Assembly: GCF_003094615.1 (NCBI RefSeq)
Contig: NZ_QDKO01000042.1
Span: 1-64,000, forward strand
DNA length: 64,000 nucleotides
Direction: 5' to 3'
Origin: Caulobacter radicis
GTDB taxonomy: Bacteria > Pseudomonadota > Alphaproteobacteria > Caulobacterales > Caulobacteraceae
The translations under genes and the position numbers were made by a program. The notes beneath the pieces were generated by a model. The model was not told the origin of the DNA and searched no databases. It saw nothing but the letters and a program-made list of their open reading frames with translations. This document shows positions 52,302 to 59,817 of the stretch, piece by piece; the first letter of the stretch is position 1; each line of letters begins with the position of its first letter.

Positions 52302-53131
52302 CTGCTGCGCCGCTCGAAAGCCAGGTCGATCTCCAAAGCCGCCTCTACGCAGCGTACCAGACCGCGCGGCAGGCCACGCCGCTTAAGGGCCGCTTCATGC
52401 CCTATGGCTGGAGCTCATTCCCCAGCGACGCTGGTGGAGCATGGATGCCCTATGGCGAGATGCTATCGGAGTTCGCCCGGGAACTGGCCAACACCATCAA
52501 CGGGCTGACCCATCACGTCCATCGGCTTCAGGCCTGGGCGCAGGTCATCGCGCCGCTGCCCTATGAAGAACAGATGGAGGCGGCTCACGAATTCATCGAG
52601 GTGCTCGGGACCGCCGCGATCGGCCTGCCCTACGTGATCAAATCGCGCTTGGCCTACGCCGCCGGGCATCTGTCCCACCAAGCCAACATGACACGGAAGG
52701 GCTGGCAGGATGTCTTTCCGGCCAAGACCGCCCTCTACCTCAATGACATCGAGCCGTTTGGGGCGCCCTGGAAGACGTTTCGAGCTTTCAAGCGAAAGGT
52801 CGAGGCGATCGGCGGCAAGGCGTTCAGGGCCGCGACGTCTGATTTTCGCAACGCCTACAATCATCGTTTCCCGCCGCGCCTAGTGTTGGGCGTCACGAAT
52901 ATTATCGAACGGGCGAGCGATCCGACGACAGGAAAGGCCGTCTACCTGCTTGGCGGCAGCGCGCCGCTGCAACCGCTCGAGGTCGCCAACCTTCTGATGC
53001 GCGAACTGGACCTATGCTACGACGCCTTCGAGGCGTTCCAGGCTCTGGTCGACGAACAGACCAAGGCCATCGTGGCCTTCGAGGCCGCGCGCGTCGCGAC
53101 TGATGACGAACCGCCCGCGCGAGCGCCCTGA
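52298..53131 (+). CDS. HEPN-like protein paired with the Fic-fold gene
   Basis: A 277-residue soluble helical protein. GTG 52298 overlaps the Fic stop as GTGA and has GGGAGG upstream; ATG 52271 is an alternative. I do not recognise the full sequence. Residues 184-189 read RNAYNH in SDFRNAYNHRFPP, which fits the R-x4-6-H motif of HEPN ribonucleases. A HEPN toxin kept in check by the upstream DNA-binding Fic-fold protein would fit a toxin-antitoxin or defence pair. That is inference from one motif and gene order. Confidence 0.6.
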   Translation: MTAAPLESQVDLQSRLYAAYQTARQATPLKGRFMPYGWSSFPSDAGGAWMPYGEMLSEFARELANTINGLTHHVHRLQAWAQVIAPLPYEEQMEAAHEFIEVLGTAAIGLPYVIKSRLAYAAGHLSHQANMTRKGWQDVFPAKTALYLNDIEPFGAPWKTFRAFKRKVEAIGGKAFRAATSDFRNAYNHRFPPRLVLGVTNIIERASDPTTGKAVYLLGGSAPLQPLEVANLLMRELDLCYDAFEAFQALVDEQTKAIVAFEAARVATDDEPPARAP

Positions 53132-53141
53132 CTGAGGGCCT

Positions 53142-54809
53142 CTAGACGCAATCAAGCTTGGGCGCGCGCCTGGCCGCAGCCAACCGCAGGACGTCGGTCT
53201 GGGTGCTCACATAGCCGGCCGCGCCATAGGCCGCCAGGAGCGTACCGAACCGTTTGCGAAAGTATGTCGCGGTGGGGATCGAATGGTCCAGTTGGATCAT
53301 GCGCTCGTCCAGATAGCCGTGCGTCTCCAGCAAGCGGCGCAGAAAGCCGATGAGCTCATCCATCGTGAACCGAGCGCCGGCCTGATTGCGCAGGACCGAC
53401 GGCTTCCCCGGTGGCCGCACGTTTGGCGCGCGCCCATGGAGACCGCGGCCGGCCCGCTTTGCGCCCTCGCGGACATAGTCGGAACGTTCCAGCGGCGTGT
53501 CCAGGCCGGCGCGAACATAAGCCGTCAGCAAGCTGCCGAAATGAATACGGTAAGCCTTAGCGGTTGGGACGCCGGGCGTGGTGTTGAGGAGCAGCCCGCT
53601 GATGAAGCCATGTTCGGCATATAGGGCCTGAAGTTTCGCCAGCGCGGCCGCCTCGTCCCAACGCGTGCCGCCGCGCCCGCGATTTCGGGCGTACTTTGAG
53701 GGCTCGTAGCCGATGTAGGCATAGGCCGCGCGAAGGCCGCCGAACCGGCGTTCCAAGGTGTGGATCGCTGGCGTGTAGGGGCATCGGATCAGGATCGCGG
53801 CGGTCAATCGGCCATGCTCGGTCAGGCATCGCCGCAGGCGCTCGGCAATATCGTCGTTGGACAGACGCGTGGTCGTGGCGTCGAAGATCGCCTTGGCCTC
53901 GTTGAAGAGACGCTTGGGCACGATAGGGGGAAGCTCCTGGACCTTGATCCAGGATGATCTCGCAGTGGGCTTGGGCGAGCTCCTCAGGTACTGCCAAGTC
54001 TTTCCGTAGAAGACGACGCCAGTGTAGATTTCATCGACCAGGACCCTGCGCACCTTGGCCCCGGTCCATGGGCCGGCGGTAGGATGGGGTCGCTGTTCCT
54101 TGATCAGGCGGCGCGCAATCGCTTCGTGGTTCAGGCGCCGACGCACGAACAAGCGAAAGATCTCCCGGACGGTAGCGATCTCATCGGCCGGGCCGAGAAC
54201 AAGGCGAATGCGGTCGGTGGTGATGGCCTTGCGCTCGCCGGCCTGCAGGATCTGACGCGTCCTGCCCTCGTGGGTGATCAGCTCACGCCGGATACCGAAG
54301 ACCACCGCCGACCCGGTATGATGACCCAGTTGCGCCTGAAGCTTCTTGGCGCGACGCAGGCGATCGGAGAGCTCGCGCACATACTCGCCGGCCATGATGC
54401 GCTTGATGTGCTTGACGATCGACGAGCCTGGCGAGCCATCGTTCTCGAAGGGCTCGACGCAGAAGCGCACGTCGATACCCGCCTCCCAACACATGAATTC
54501 ATAGGCGGCGGATTCGTCGTAGTTCTGGTAGCGCCCCCATCGGCTGACATCGAGGATCAGCAGGGCTTTGAACTGGAAGGCCTTTGTGCGGACGTCATCG
54601 AGAAGGGCGTTGAGGGCGCGGCGTCCCTTCCGACGCAAGCCCGTACGGCCTTCATCGGCGTAGGTCTGCACGATCTCGAAGCCGCGCTGCTGGGCGTAGC
54701 GTGCGATGGCGGCCGTCTGGTTGGCGATCGAATAGCGCTGATGCTCGTCCGACATCCGCAGGTATTGCGCGGCCGGAACCAGAAGGCGGGGTTGGGCCGG
54801 GCCGTTCAT
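53142..54809 (-). CDS. Large serine recombinase with repeated C-terminus
   Basis: A 555-residue protein from ATG 54809. Resolvase domain with catalytic Ser20 (QYLRMSDEHQRYSI), EGRTGLRRKGR and LDVSRWGR; recombinase domain near 180-300 (TGAKVRRVLVDEIYTGVVFY). The last 170 residues hold three copies of a helical unit ending in RFGGLRAAYAYIGY, HFGSLLTAYVRAGL and RFGTLLAAYGAAGY, probably DNA-binding. It closes the inserted cargo and converges on the HEPN-like gene 10 bp away. It may be what moved this cargo. Confidence 0.9.
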   Translation of the reverse strand: MNGPAQPRLLVPAAQYLRMSDEHQRYSIANQTAAIARYAQQRGFEIVQTYADEGRTGLRRKGRRALNALLDDVRTKAFQFKALLILDVSRWGRYQNYDESAAYEFMCWEAGIDVRFCVEPFENDGSPGSSIVKHIKRIMAGEYVRELSDRLRRAKKLQAQLGHHTGSAVVFGIRRELITHEGRTRQILQAGERKAITTDRIRLVLGPADEIATVREIFRLFVRRRLNHEAIARRLIKEQRPHPTAGPWTGAKVRRVLVDEIYTGVVFYGKTWQYLRSSPKPTARSSWIKVQELPPIVPKRLFNEAKAIFDATTTRLSNDDIAERLRRCLTEHGRLTAAILIRCPYTPAIHTLERRFGGLRAAYAYIGYEPSKYARNRGRGGTRWDEAAALAKLQALYAEHGFISGLLLNTTPGVPTAKAYRIHFGSLLTAYVRAGLDTPLERSDYVREGAKRAGRGLHGRAPNVRPPGKPSVLRNQAGARFTMDELIGFLRRLLETHGYLDERMIQLDHSIPTATYFRKRFGTLLAAYGAAGYVSTQTDVLRLAAARRAPKLDCV

Positions 54810-54928
54810 CGCCGCTCCTGTCCCCCGCAGGGACGATACGCCCGGCGTGGCGCGGCGAACAGGACGCCAGATGATACATTGGGGCGAAATGTATCTTCCA
54901 ACGATGGATTTCGAGCGTTTTTCGAGGC

Positions 54929-56920
54929 CTAGAAAACCGACGGCCCTGAACGCCCTCGTCCTATCGTCCAGCTGACGCCGGCCTCGCGCAGGACCCCGGA
55001 CACGGCGCGGCCTTCCTGTCCTTCCAGCGCAGGACGCCAAGGGACCAGCGTGAAGTCGCGGCTGCGCTCGATCATGGCCAAGCGCCCGCTGGCCAGCTCC
55101 ACCGCGCGCCGATAGACCCCCTCGATCCTCTGACCCGGCCGCGTCTCGGAAAAGGTCAGCCCCGTATCCTGGGCCAGGCCCTCGGCCGCGACGATCAGCT
55201 CGCGCCGCTGCAGACCGGACAGGAGGCCGGCGCGATAGATCATCTGGCCTTGCGTCTGCTGGGCCAGGCCCTGATCGATCAGCCACTGACGACGCTGGGC
55301 CAACGCCTGGCGGACCTCGCGCCCGAAGCCCGCGTCGCGCAGCGGTTCGGGCGCCTCGGCGATCAGTTCCCGATCAAGCCAGGTGGCGCCCAGCGCGCCC
55401 ACCTGCCGGTCCAGAGGCAAGGTCGACAGGGTGCGCACCACCACCGGGGCGTTCTGAGCCTTCATGCGCTCGTAGGCGCCGGCGCGCTCGACATGATCGG
55501 CGGCGATGATCCAGGTCCCGTCGTCCTGGCGCTCGACCCCGACCCGTCCCCGGCGCAGGGCCTCCAGCCTTCGGACATGGGTATCGGCGAAGGCGGCCGA
55601 GGCCGTCGGATCGGAGGCCAGGTGCAGATCGAGGCTGTAGCGCCCGTCGTTGGCGGCGGCGATCCTGGCCACCGTGTGATCGGCCGCCCGGGGCTCGACC
55701 GGACGCGGCGCGATCGCCACCACCGCGCCTTGCGGGATCGGCTCGACCGCCAGGCTCGGGCCGATCTCGACATAGTGAGCTCGACCGTCGAGGCCGTCGA
55801 CGACGAGATAGTGGCGATCCTTCAGCTCGTCCGACAGGCCGCGCGCGACCAGGCGGCCGACCAGCGGGCGCGCGTCCGGCGCCGTCGGCTGGTAGATGAC
55901 CTGGTCGCTCTGCGCGTGCGCCAGACCACCTGTCTCCAGGGCGCGATAGAGCGTCTTCTGGATGTCGCCGCGCTCGCCCATGCGGCGCAGGGTGTCTTCC
56001 AGGCCGTCGGCCAGGCGCCAGCGGGTCGGCGCGTGCTCCTTGGCCAGGCCCAGGCGCGCGAGGGTCTGCAGGCGCCCGGCCCGCAGCGAATAGAGCAGGC
56101 GATCGACATGGCGCGGCGAGACCAAGCCGTCGGCGTCGACATCACGCAGGAGGCCGCGATCCAGGCTCGTCAGACGCTCCTGGTCGACCTCGCGCCGCAG
56201 CCGCCCTTCGATCTCGTGGTCGGCGCGCGGTCCCAGGTCCAGCGACACCAGCTCAGCGGCGCGCTCGCGCAGGCCCTGGGTCAGGTAGTCCTTGGCGATA
56301 ACGTGCTCGCGGCCCTGGTCGTCGCGCCCGCGCACGATGATGTGGGTGTGAGGACGGCCGGTGTTGTGGTGATCGACGGCCACCCAGTCGAGCTTTGTGT
56401 CGAGGTCGGCCTCCATACGCGCCATCAGCCGGCGGATCATGGGTTTGAGATCCTCGTACTGCGCGCCGTCCTCGGGCGAGACGATGAACCGGAACTGCCG
56501 CGTATCTCCTCCAACCTCGGCGCGGTCGATGAAGGCGCGGCCGTCGGCCTTGTCGGCGCGTGCATCGTAGAGTTGGCCGGGCGCGCCCTCGCGCGTGACG
56601 CCGTCGCGCTGCACATAGCGGATGTGGGCCCGAGCCGCGGCCAGGCCCTTGCCGGTCAGGCGGGGGATCGAGAACTTCACGATCACCCGCCGGGCTCGGT
56701 AGGCGGCGAAGCGGTCGCGGGCGGCCAGCACCTGGGCGACGCCAGCGCCCTTGCCGATCCGCGCGCCGGTGAACCCGGCCTTGCGCGGCGCCTTGCCGAA
56801 GGCCCCGCCGCTGGCCAGCACGGCCGAGCGCAACACCCGCGACAGATAGCTCTTGCCCTGCTTGGAGCCCAGCGCCCGGGGCTTGCCCAGGCGCGGCTCG
56901 AAATCGTCTTTTCCGGCCAT
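54929..56920 (-). CDS. Relaxase with DUF3363 C-terminus (VirD2-like)
   Basis: A 663-residue mobilisation protein starting at ATG 56920. The N-terminal relaxase domain has the metal-binding motif VDHHNTGRPHTHIIV (three His) and the segments AHIRYVQRDGVTREGAPGQ and RQFRFIVSPEDGAQYEDLK. The C-terminal half is DUF3363-like (WLDRELIAEAPEPLRDAGFG). It nicks the element at oriT and is led to the channel by TraG. The catalytic Tyr lies probably near the N-terminus but I cannot place it surely. The origin of transfer is not identified. Confidence 0.92.
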   Translation of the reverse strand: MAGKDDFEPRLGKPRALGSKQGKSYLSRVLRSAVLASGGAFGKAPRKAGFTGARIGKGAGVAQVLAARDRFAAYRARRVIVKFSIPRLTGKGLAAARAHIRYVQRDGVTREGAPGQLYDARADKADGRAFIDRAEVGGDTRQFRFIVSPEDGAQYEDLKPMIRRLMARMEADLDTKLDWVAVDHHNTGRPHTHIIVRGRDDQGREHVIAKDYLTQGLRERAAELVSLDLGPRADHEIEGRLRREVDQERLTSLDRGLLRDVDADGLVSPRHVDRLLYSLRAGRLQTLARLGLAKEHAPTRWRLADGLEDTLRRMGERGDIQKTLYRALETGGLAHAQSDQVIYQPTAPDARPLVGRLVARGLSDELKDRHYLVVDGLDGRAHYVEIGPSLAVEPIPQGAVVAIAPRPVEPRAADHTVARIAAANDGRYSLDLHLASDPTASAAFADTHVRRLEALRRGRVGVERQDDGTWIIAADHVERAGAYERMKAQNAPVVVRTLSTLPLDRQVGALGATWLDRELIAEAPEPLRDAGFGREVRQALAQRRQWLIDQGLAQQTQGQMIYRAGLLSGLQRRELIVAAEGLAQDTGLTFSETRPGQRIEGVYRRAVELASGRLAMIERSRDFTLVPWRPALEGQEGRAVSGVLREAGVSWTIGRGRSGPSVF

Positions 56921-57170
56921 GGCGTCTCTCCGGCCCTTCCTATGGCCGATCGCGCCGGCCGTCGAAATTGGCGCCACAAATTGTCTCTTCTTTTCAGAGC
57001 CTTAGAGCCAACATGGCGCCAGGCCCGCCGGCATGGCGCCATGCGACCACCCTAGAAAGCGATGTGCAGACAAGGACTTGAGGCGACCAGACCGCAGGGA
57101 TGGCGCCGTTGCTTCATCTTGCCTTACCCGCGCTTTCTCCCCCTCCCCTCCCTGCACCCGCGCAACGCCA

Positions 57171-57782
57171 TCACGGCGTCTCCCTCCCCTGCGCCGAACG
57201 GGGGACCAGCAGCCCCGCCGAAGGCGCGGGCGCGAGGCTTGGGTCGACGGGCGCGAGGCGACCTTGCAGCGGAAAGAACAGGCGCGCCCCCGACAGCACG
57301 GCGGGCGGCAAGGCCGCCTCGCCGGGGGTCTGGGCCAGGGTTTCGATGTAGCGGCGGGTCTCGGCCGGGAGGGGCTGGCCGGTCTCCAGGTGGGCCGCGT
57401 AGCGGGCGGGTCCGGCGTTATAGGCGGCGAAAAGGCCCGGATAGCCGAAGCGCGCGCGCATGGCCGAAAGATAGGCCGCGCCCGCCAGGATGTTGTCGCG
57501 CGGATCGTGGGGATCGGGACCCAGGCCATGGGCCTTGGCCAGGTCGCGATAGGTCCCGGGCATCAGTTGCATGAGGCCCATGGCGCCCGCGCGCGAGGTG
57601 ATCGGAACGCCGCCGAGGTGGGTTCGCCCACCGCTTTCGGCGGCCATCACCGCCACGATCCAGGCCTGGGGAACGTCGAAACGCCGGGCCGCCTCGGCGA
57701 TCTGCGGACGCCATCGCTCGATGCGCGGGGGCGTGGCCGCCGGCGCGGCGACCATCACGGCCACGACGATCAGGGCAGCCAC
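57171..57782 (-). CDS. Lytic transglycosylase (VirB1/SLT-like)
   Basis: A 203-residue secreted protein: signal peptide to about residue 16, then the SLT domain with catalytic Glu in VMAAESGGRTH, GAMGLMQLMPGTYRDLA and NILAGAAYLSAMRARFG plus AAYNAGPARY. It opens peptidoglycan for the mating channel. It overlaps traF by 13 bp. About 250 bp to the relaxase start contain no gene. Confidence 0.9.
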   Translation of the reverse strand: MAALIVVAVMVAAPAATPPRIERWRPQIAEAARRFDVPQAWIVAVMAAESGGRTHLGGVPITSRAGAMGLMQLMPGTYRDLAKAHGLGPDPHDPRDNILAGAAYLSAMRARFGYPGLFAAYNAGPARYAAHLETGQPLPAETRRYIETLAQTPGEAALPPAVLSGARLFFPLQGRLAPVDPSLAPAPSAGLLVPRSAQGRETP

Positions 57783-58291
57783 AGCGGGGTCGCCCGGCCG
57801 ATGATCGCGCCTTTCGAAAGCGGTCCGAAATAGCGCCCGTCGAACGATTCCGTCGTGGGATTGAGCAGCAGGACATCACCGTCCGACAGCCGCTCGCACC
57901 CCCTCCACCAGGGCAGTCTGCGCCCGCGCCGGTCGGCGGGGCGGCGCAGCGCGACGGGTTTGTCGTTGACCTCGATCCAGGCTCCGCGCGCGCAGACCTT
58001 GTCGCCGGAGACCGCGCCCACCGCCTTGATCATCGGGACGTTGGCCGGGAGATAACCGCGCTGGGCGGCCAGACTACGCGCGGCGGGGGGCGGCTCGGCC
58101 AGCACGTGATCGCCGACCTCGACCGGCGCGCCGGGCCGGATCCGCCACAGGCCCACAGGGGTGCTGGCGCTGGCGTTCCAGACGAGACGCGGGGCCGGAT
58201 CGAACATCAGCGGCGCGGCCAGGGCGACCATCGCCCCCGCCGTCACGGCGACCAGGATCTGGCCGCGCGGGGTGAGCAGGCGGCTAGACAT
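57770..58291 (-). CDS. traF: S26-family peptidase TraF
   Basis: A 173-residue membrane peptidase from ATG 58291, with one N-terminal helix (about 12-30). Catalytic Ser lies in NASASTPVGLW and catalytic Lys in VPMIKAVGAVSGD; the end NPTTESFDGRYFGPL is typical of TraF. TraF matures the TrbC pilin (cyclisation in RP4). It overlaps the HTH gene by 8 bp. Confidence 0.92.
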   Translation of the reverse strand: MSSRLLTPRGQILVAVTAGAMVALAAPLMFDPAPRLVWNASASTPVGLWRIRPGAPVEVGDHVLAEPPPAARSLAAQRGYLPANVPMIKAVGAVSGDKVCARGAWIEVNDKPVALRRPADRRGRRLPWWRGCERLSDGDVLLLNPTTESFDGRYFGPLSKGAIIGRATPLWLP

Positions 58292-58535
58292 GACGGTCCT
58301 CGCGGCCGGCCTCGCGGGGCGAGCCGTTACGCCGCGACCAGGCGTCCAGGTCGTCGATGTGGTAACGGATGAACCGCCCGTGGCGCCGGAAGGCCGGCCC
58401 CAGGCCCTGGCCACGCATGGTCTCCAGCGTACGCTCGGCCAGCCCGATATAGTGGGCCGCCTGGGCGGTGTTGAGGAACGGACTGCCCTTGCGCGCGCGG
58501 GCGGCCCGGTTGATCGCGTCGTCTTCGTCCATCAT
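58284..58535 (-). CDS. Helix-turn-helix DNA-binding protein (HTH_17-like)
   Basis: An 83-residue protein from ATG 58535. It carries a MerR/excisionase-like helix-turn-helix (FLNTAQAAHYIGLAERTLET, GPAFRRHGRFIRYHIDDLDA). Such small proteins often control traF-linked genes or excision in this class of element. It overlaps traF and is 190 bp from the DUF736 gene. Confidence 0.82.
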   Translation of the reverse strand: MMDEDDAINRAARARKGSPFLNTAQAAHYIGLAERTLETMRGQGLGPAFRRHGRFIRYHIDDLDAWSRRNGSPREAGREDRHV

Positions 58536-58694
58536 CGCCGTGCTCCCTTCTGGTGGGCGCGCGGCGGCGGAGAACCGTGGATTTGGCCGCGCTCGGGCGA
58601 GAAAACCGCGCGTGTCGAGCGGCCGGAACGTACGCAAACGCCCCCGCGAAAAACGTTCCCCCCTTCGCCTTCCCGGACCATGTTGCGGGTGGTG

Positions 58695-58720
58695 GCCCCC
58701 GCGCCTGGCGGCGCGGGGGC
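58695..58720 (-). terminator. GC-rich hairpin after the DUF736 gene
   Basis: A perfect 11-bp stem (GCCCCCGCGCC/GGCGCGGGGGC) around TGGC, 8 bp after the stop of the DUF736 gene on the minus strand. No T tract follows, so it may stop transcription poorly or protect the mRNA end. A near copy lies next to the broken DUF736 copy. Confidence 0.45.
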
Positions 58721-58728
58721 GGGACCGG

Positions 58729-59055
58729 TCAGTCCTCGGGGTTCCAGATCAGGGCGAAGACGTCGTCGTCGTCCTGGCCGGCGGCGCGGCCCAGTTTGAC
58801 CTTGTAAGCGCGCGGGCCGATGTCGGGGTGAGCCAGGTTCAGGCCGACATATTGCTGGCCGGAGGTCTGGCCGATGTTGAGCCATCCCGCGCCGATCTCG
58901 ACCCCGGAAGCCACCACCCGGAAGTCGGGATAGCTGGGCGAGGCCTTGTCGCGGATGGGCAGGATCTCGATGTCGGCGCGGACATTGAGGGTGCGGAGCT
59001 GGCCCTTGAAGGCGCCGGTTTCCGTGCGGGTGACGTGGCCGAGGGTGGCGGTCAT
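58729..59055 (-). CDS. DUF736-family protein
   Basis: A 108-residue DUF736 protein: LGHVTRTETGAFKGQLRTLN, DFRVVASGVEIGAGWLNIGQ, YVGLNLAHPDIGPRAYKVKL and a C-terminus DDVFALIWNPED. Function unknown; frequent in Trb-type elements. It is the intact parent of the inverted, broken copy at 59347-59676. Confidence 0.88.
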   Translation of the reverse strand: MTATLGHVTRTETGAFKGQLRTLNVRADIEILPIRDKASPSYPDFRVVASGVEIGAGWLNIGQTSGQQYVGLNLAHPDIGPRAYKVKLGRAAGQDDDDVFALIWNPED

Positions 59056-59346
59056 GGCGGGGGTCCTTGTCTTGGTTCGTCGGGGCCGATCCCCGGCGAC
59101 AGGCGCCCCGTCATGGGCGCTGCGGCCGGCCTTGACCCGAAGGGCCTCGGGCCCGAGGGCCGCAGCGCAGCGCAGGACCCGAGCGGCGGGCTTTTTTGAA
59201 GCGAAGCGGGCGCGAGGAGCCGCGCCGCCTTCGGCGCGGCGGGGAAAAAAGTTCGACGCGACGGTTCAAGGCCGGACGGAGCGCCCATAGGGTTCAAGCC
59301 ATCGTCTGGGGTTCGTCCTCGACGGATCACGACGAGGACCCCCGTT
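59056..59346. other. Spacer between the intact and broken DUF736 copies
   Basis: 291 bp with no gene. It holds a strong hairpin (GCCGCGCCG-CCTT-CGGCGCGGC, about 59219-59240), a CGGGCTTTTTT stretch near 59185 and A/T-rich patches. Because the flanking copies are inverted, the spacer is the loop of a large imperfect inverted repeat. Confidence 0.6.
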
Positions 59347-59676
59347 CAGGCCGCCCCCTCGGCCACGTCGCCCGCACGGAAACCCAGCGCCTTCAAGGGC
59401 CGGCGCCGTCACGCTCGGCGGCGGCCGGCGACATCGAGATCGCCCGCCCGCGACGAGGCCTCGCCCAGCTAGCCCGGTCTTTTCCGGGTCGTGGCTTTCG
59501 GGGGTCGAGATCGGCGCGGGATGGCTCGACATCGGCCAGATCTCCGGCCAGCAACATGTCGGCCCAAGCCTGATCCGCCCCGACATCGGCCCGCGCCTAC
59601 AAGGCCAAACTGGGCCAAACCGCCGACCAGGACGACGACGACGTCTTCGCCCTGATCTGGGACCTGCGAGGACTGA
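59347..59676 (+). pseudogene. Broken, inverted copy of the DUF736 gene
   Basis: The plus strand here aligns from end to end with the coding strand of 58729-59055. Shared blocks include GGCCACGTC-CCCGCACGGAAAC, GACATCGAGATC, GTCGAGATCGGCGCGGGATG and GACGACGACGACGTCTTCGC. The ATG is changed, several indels shift the frame, and a TAT codon has become TAG (AGCTAGCCC). Downstream DNA including the GC hairpin is also copied. It is therefore a decayed inverted duplicate, not a gene. Confidence 0.88.
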
Positions 59677-59737
59677 CCGGCCCCGCCCTCGCGCCGCCAG
59701 GCGCGGGGGCCGCCGCCCGCCCTGCCCTGCCCCGCAC

Positions 59738-59767
59738 AAAAAACCCCCGCGTCCGAAGACGCGGGGG
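59738..59767 (-). terminator. Intrinsic terminator of the ParB-like gene
   Basis: On the minus strand: a perfect 10-bp stem CCCCCGCGTC/GACGCGGGGG with a TTCG tetraloop followed by six T residues, about 50 bp after the stop of the ParB-like gene. This is a textbook rho-independent terminator. Confidence 0.92.
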
Positions 59768-59817
59768 ACAAGGCGAAAGGCTTGCGGATCGGGGCGGGCC
59801 ATGACCCGCCCCGCCCT

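Noticed and set aside
59190..59245. Intrinsic terminator from the 9-bp hairpin near 59219-59240
   Set aside because: On neither strand does a T run follow the hairpin in the right place.
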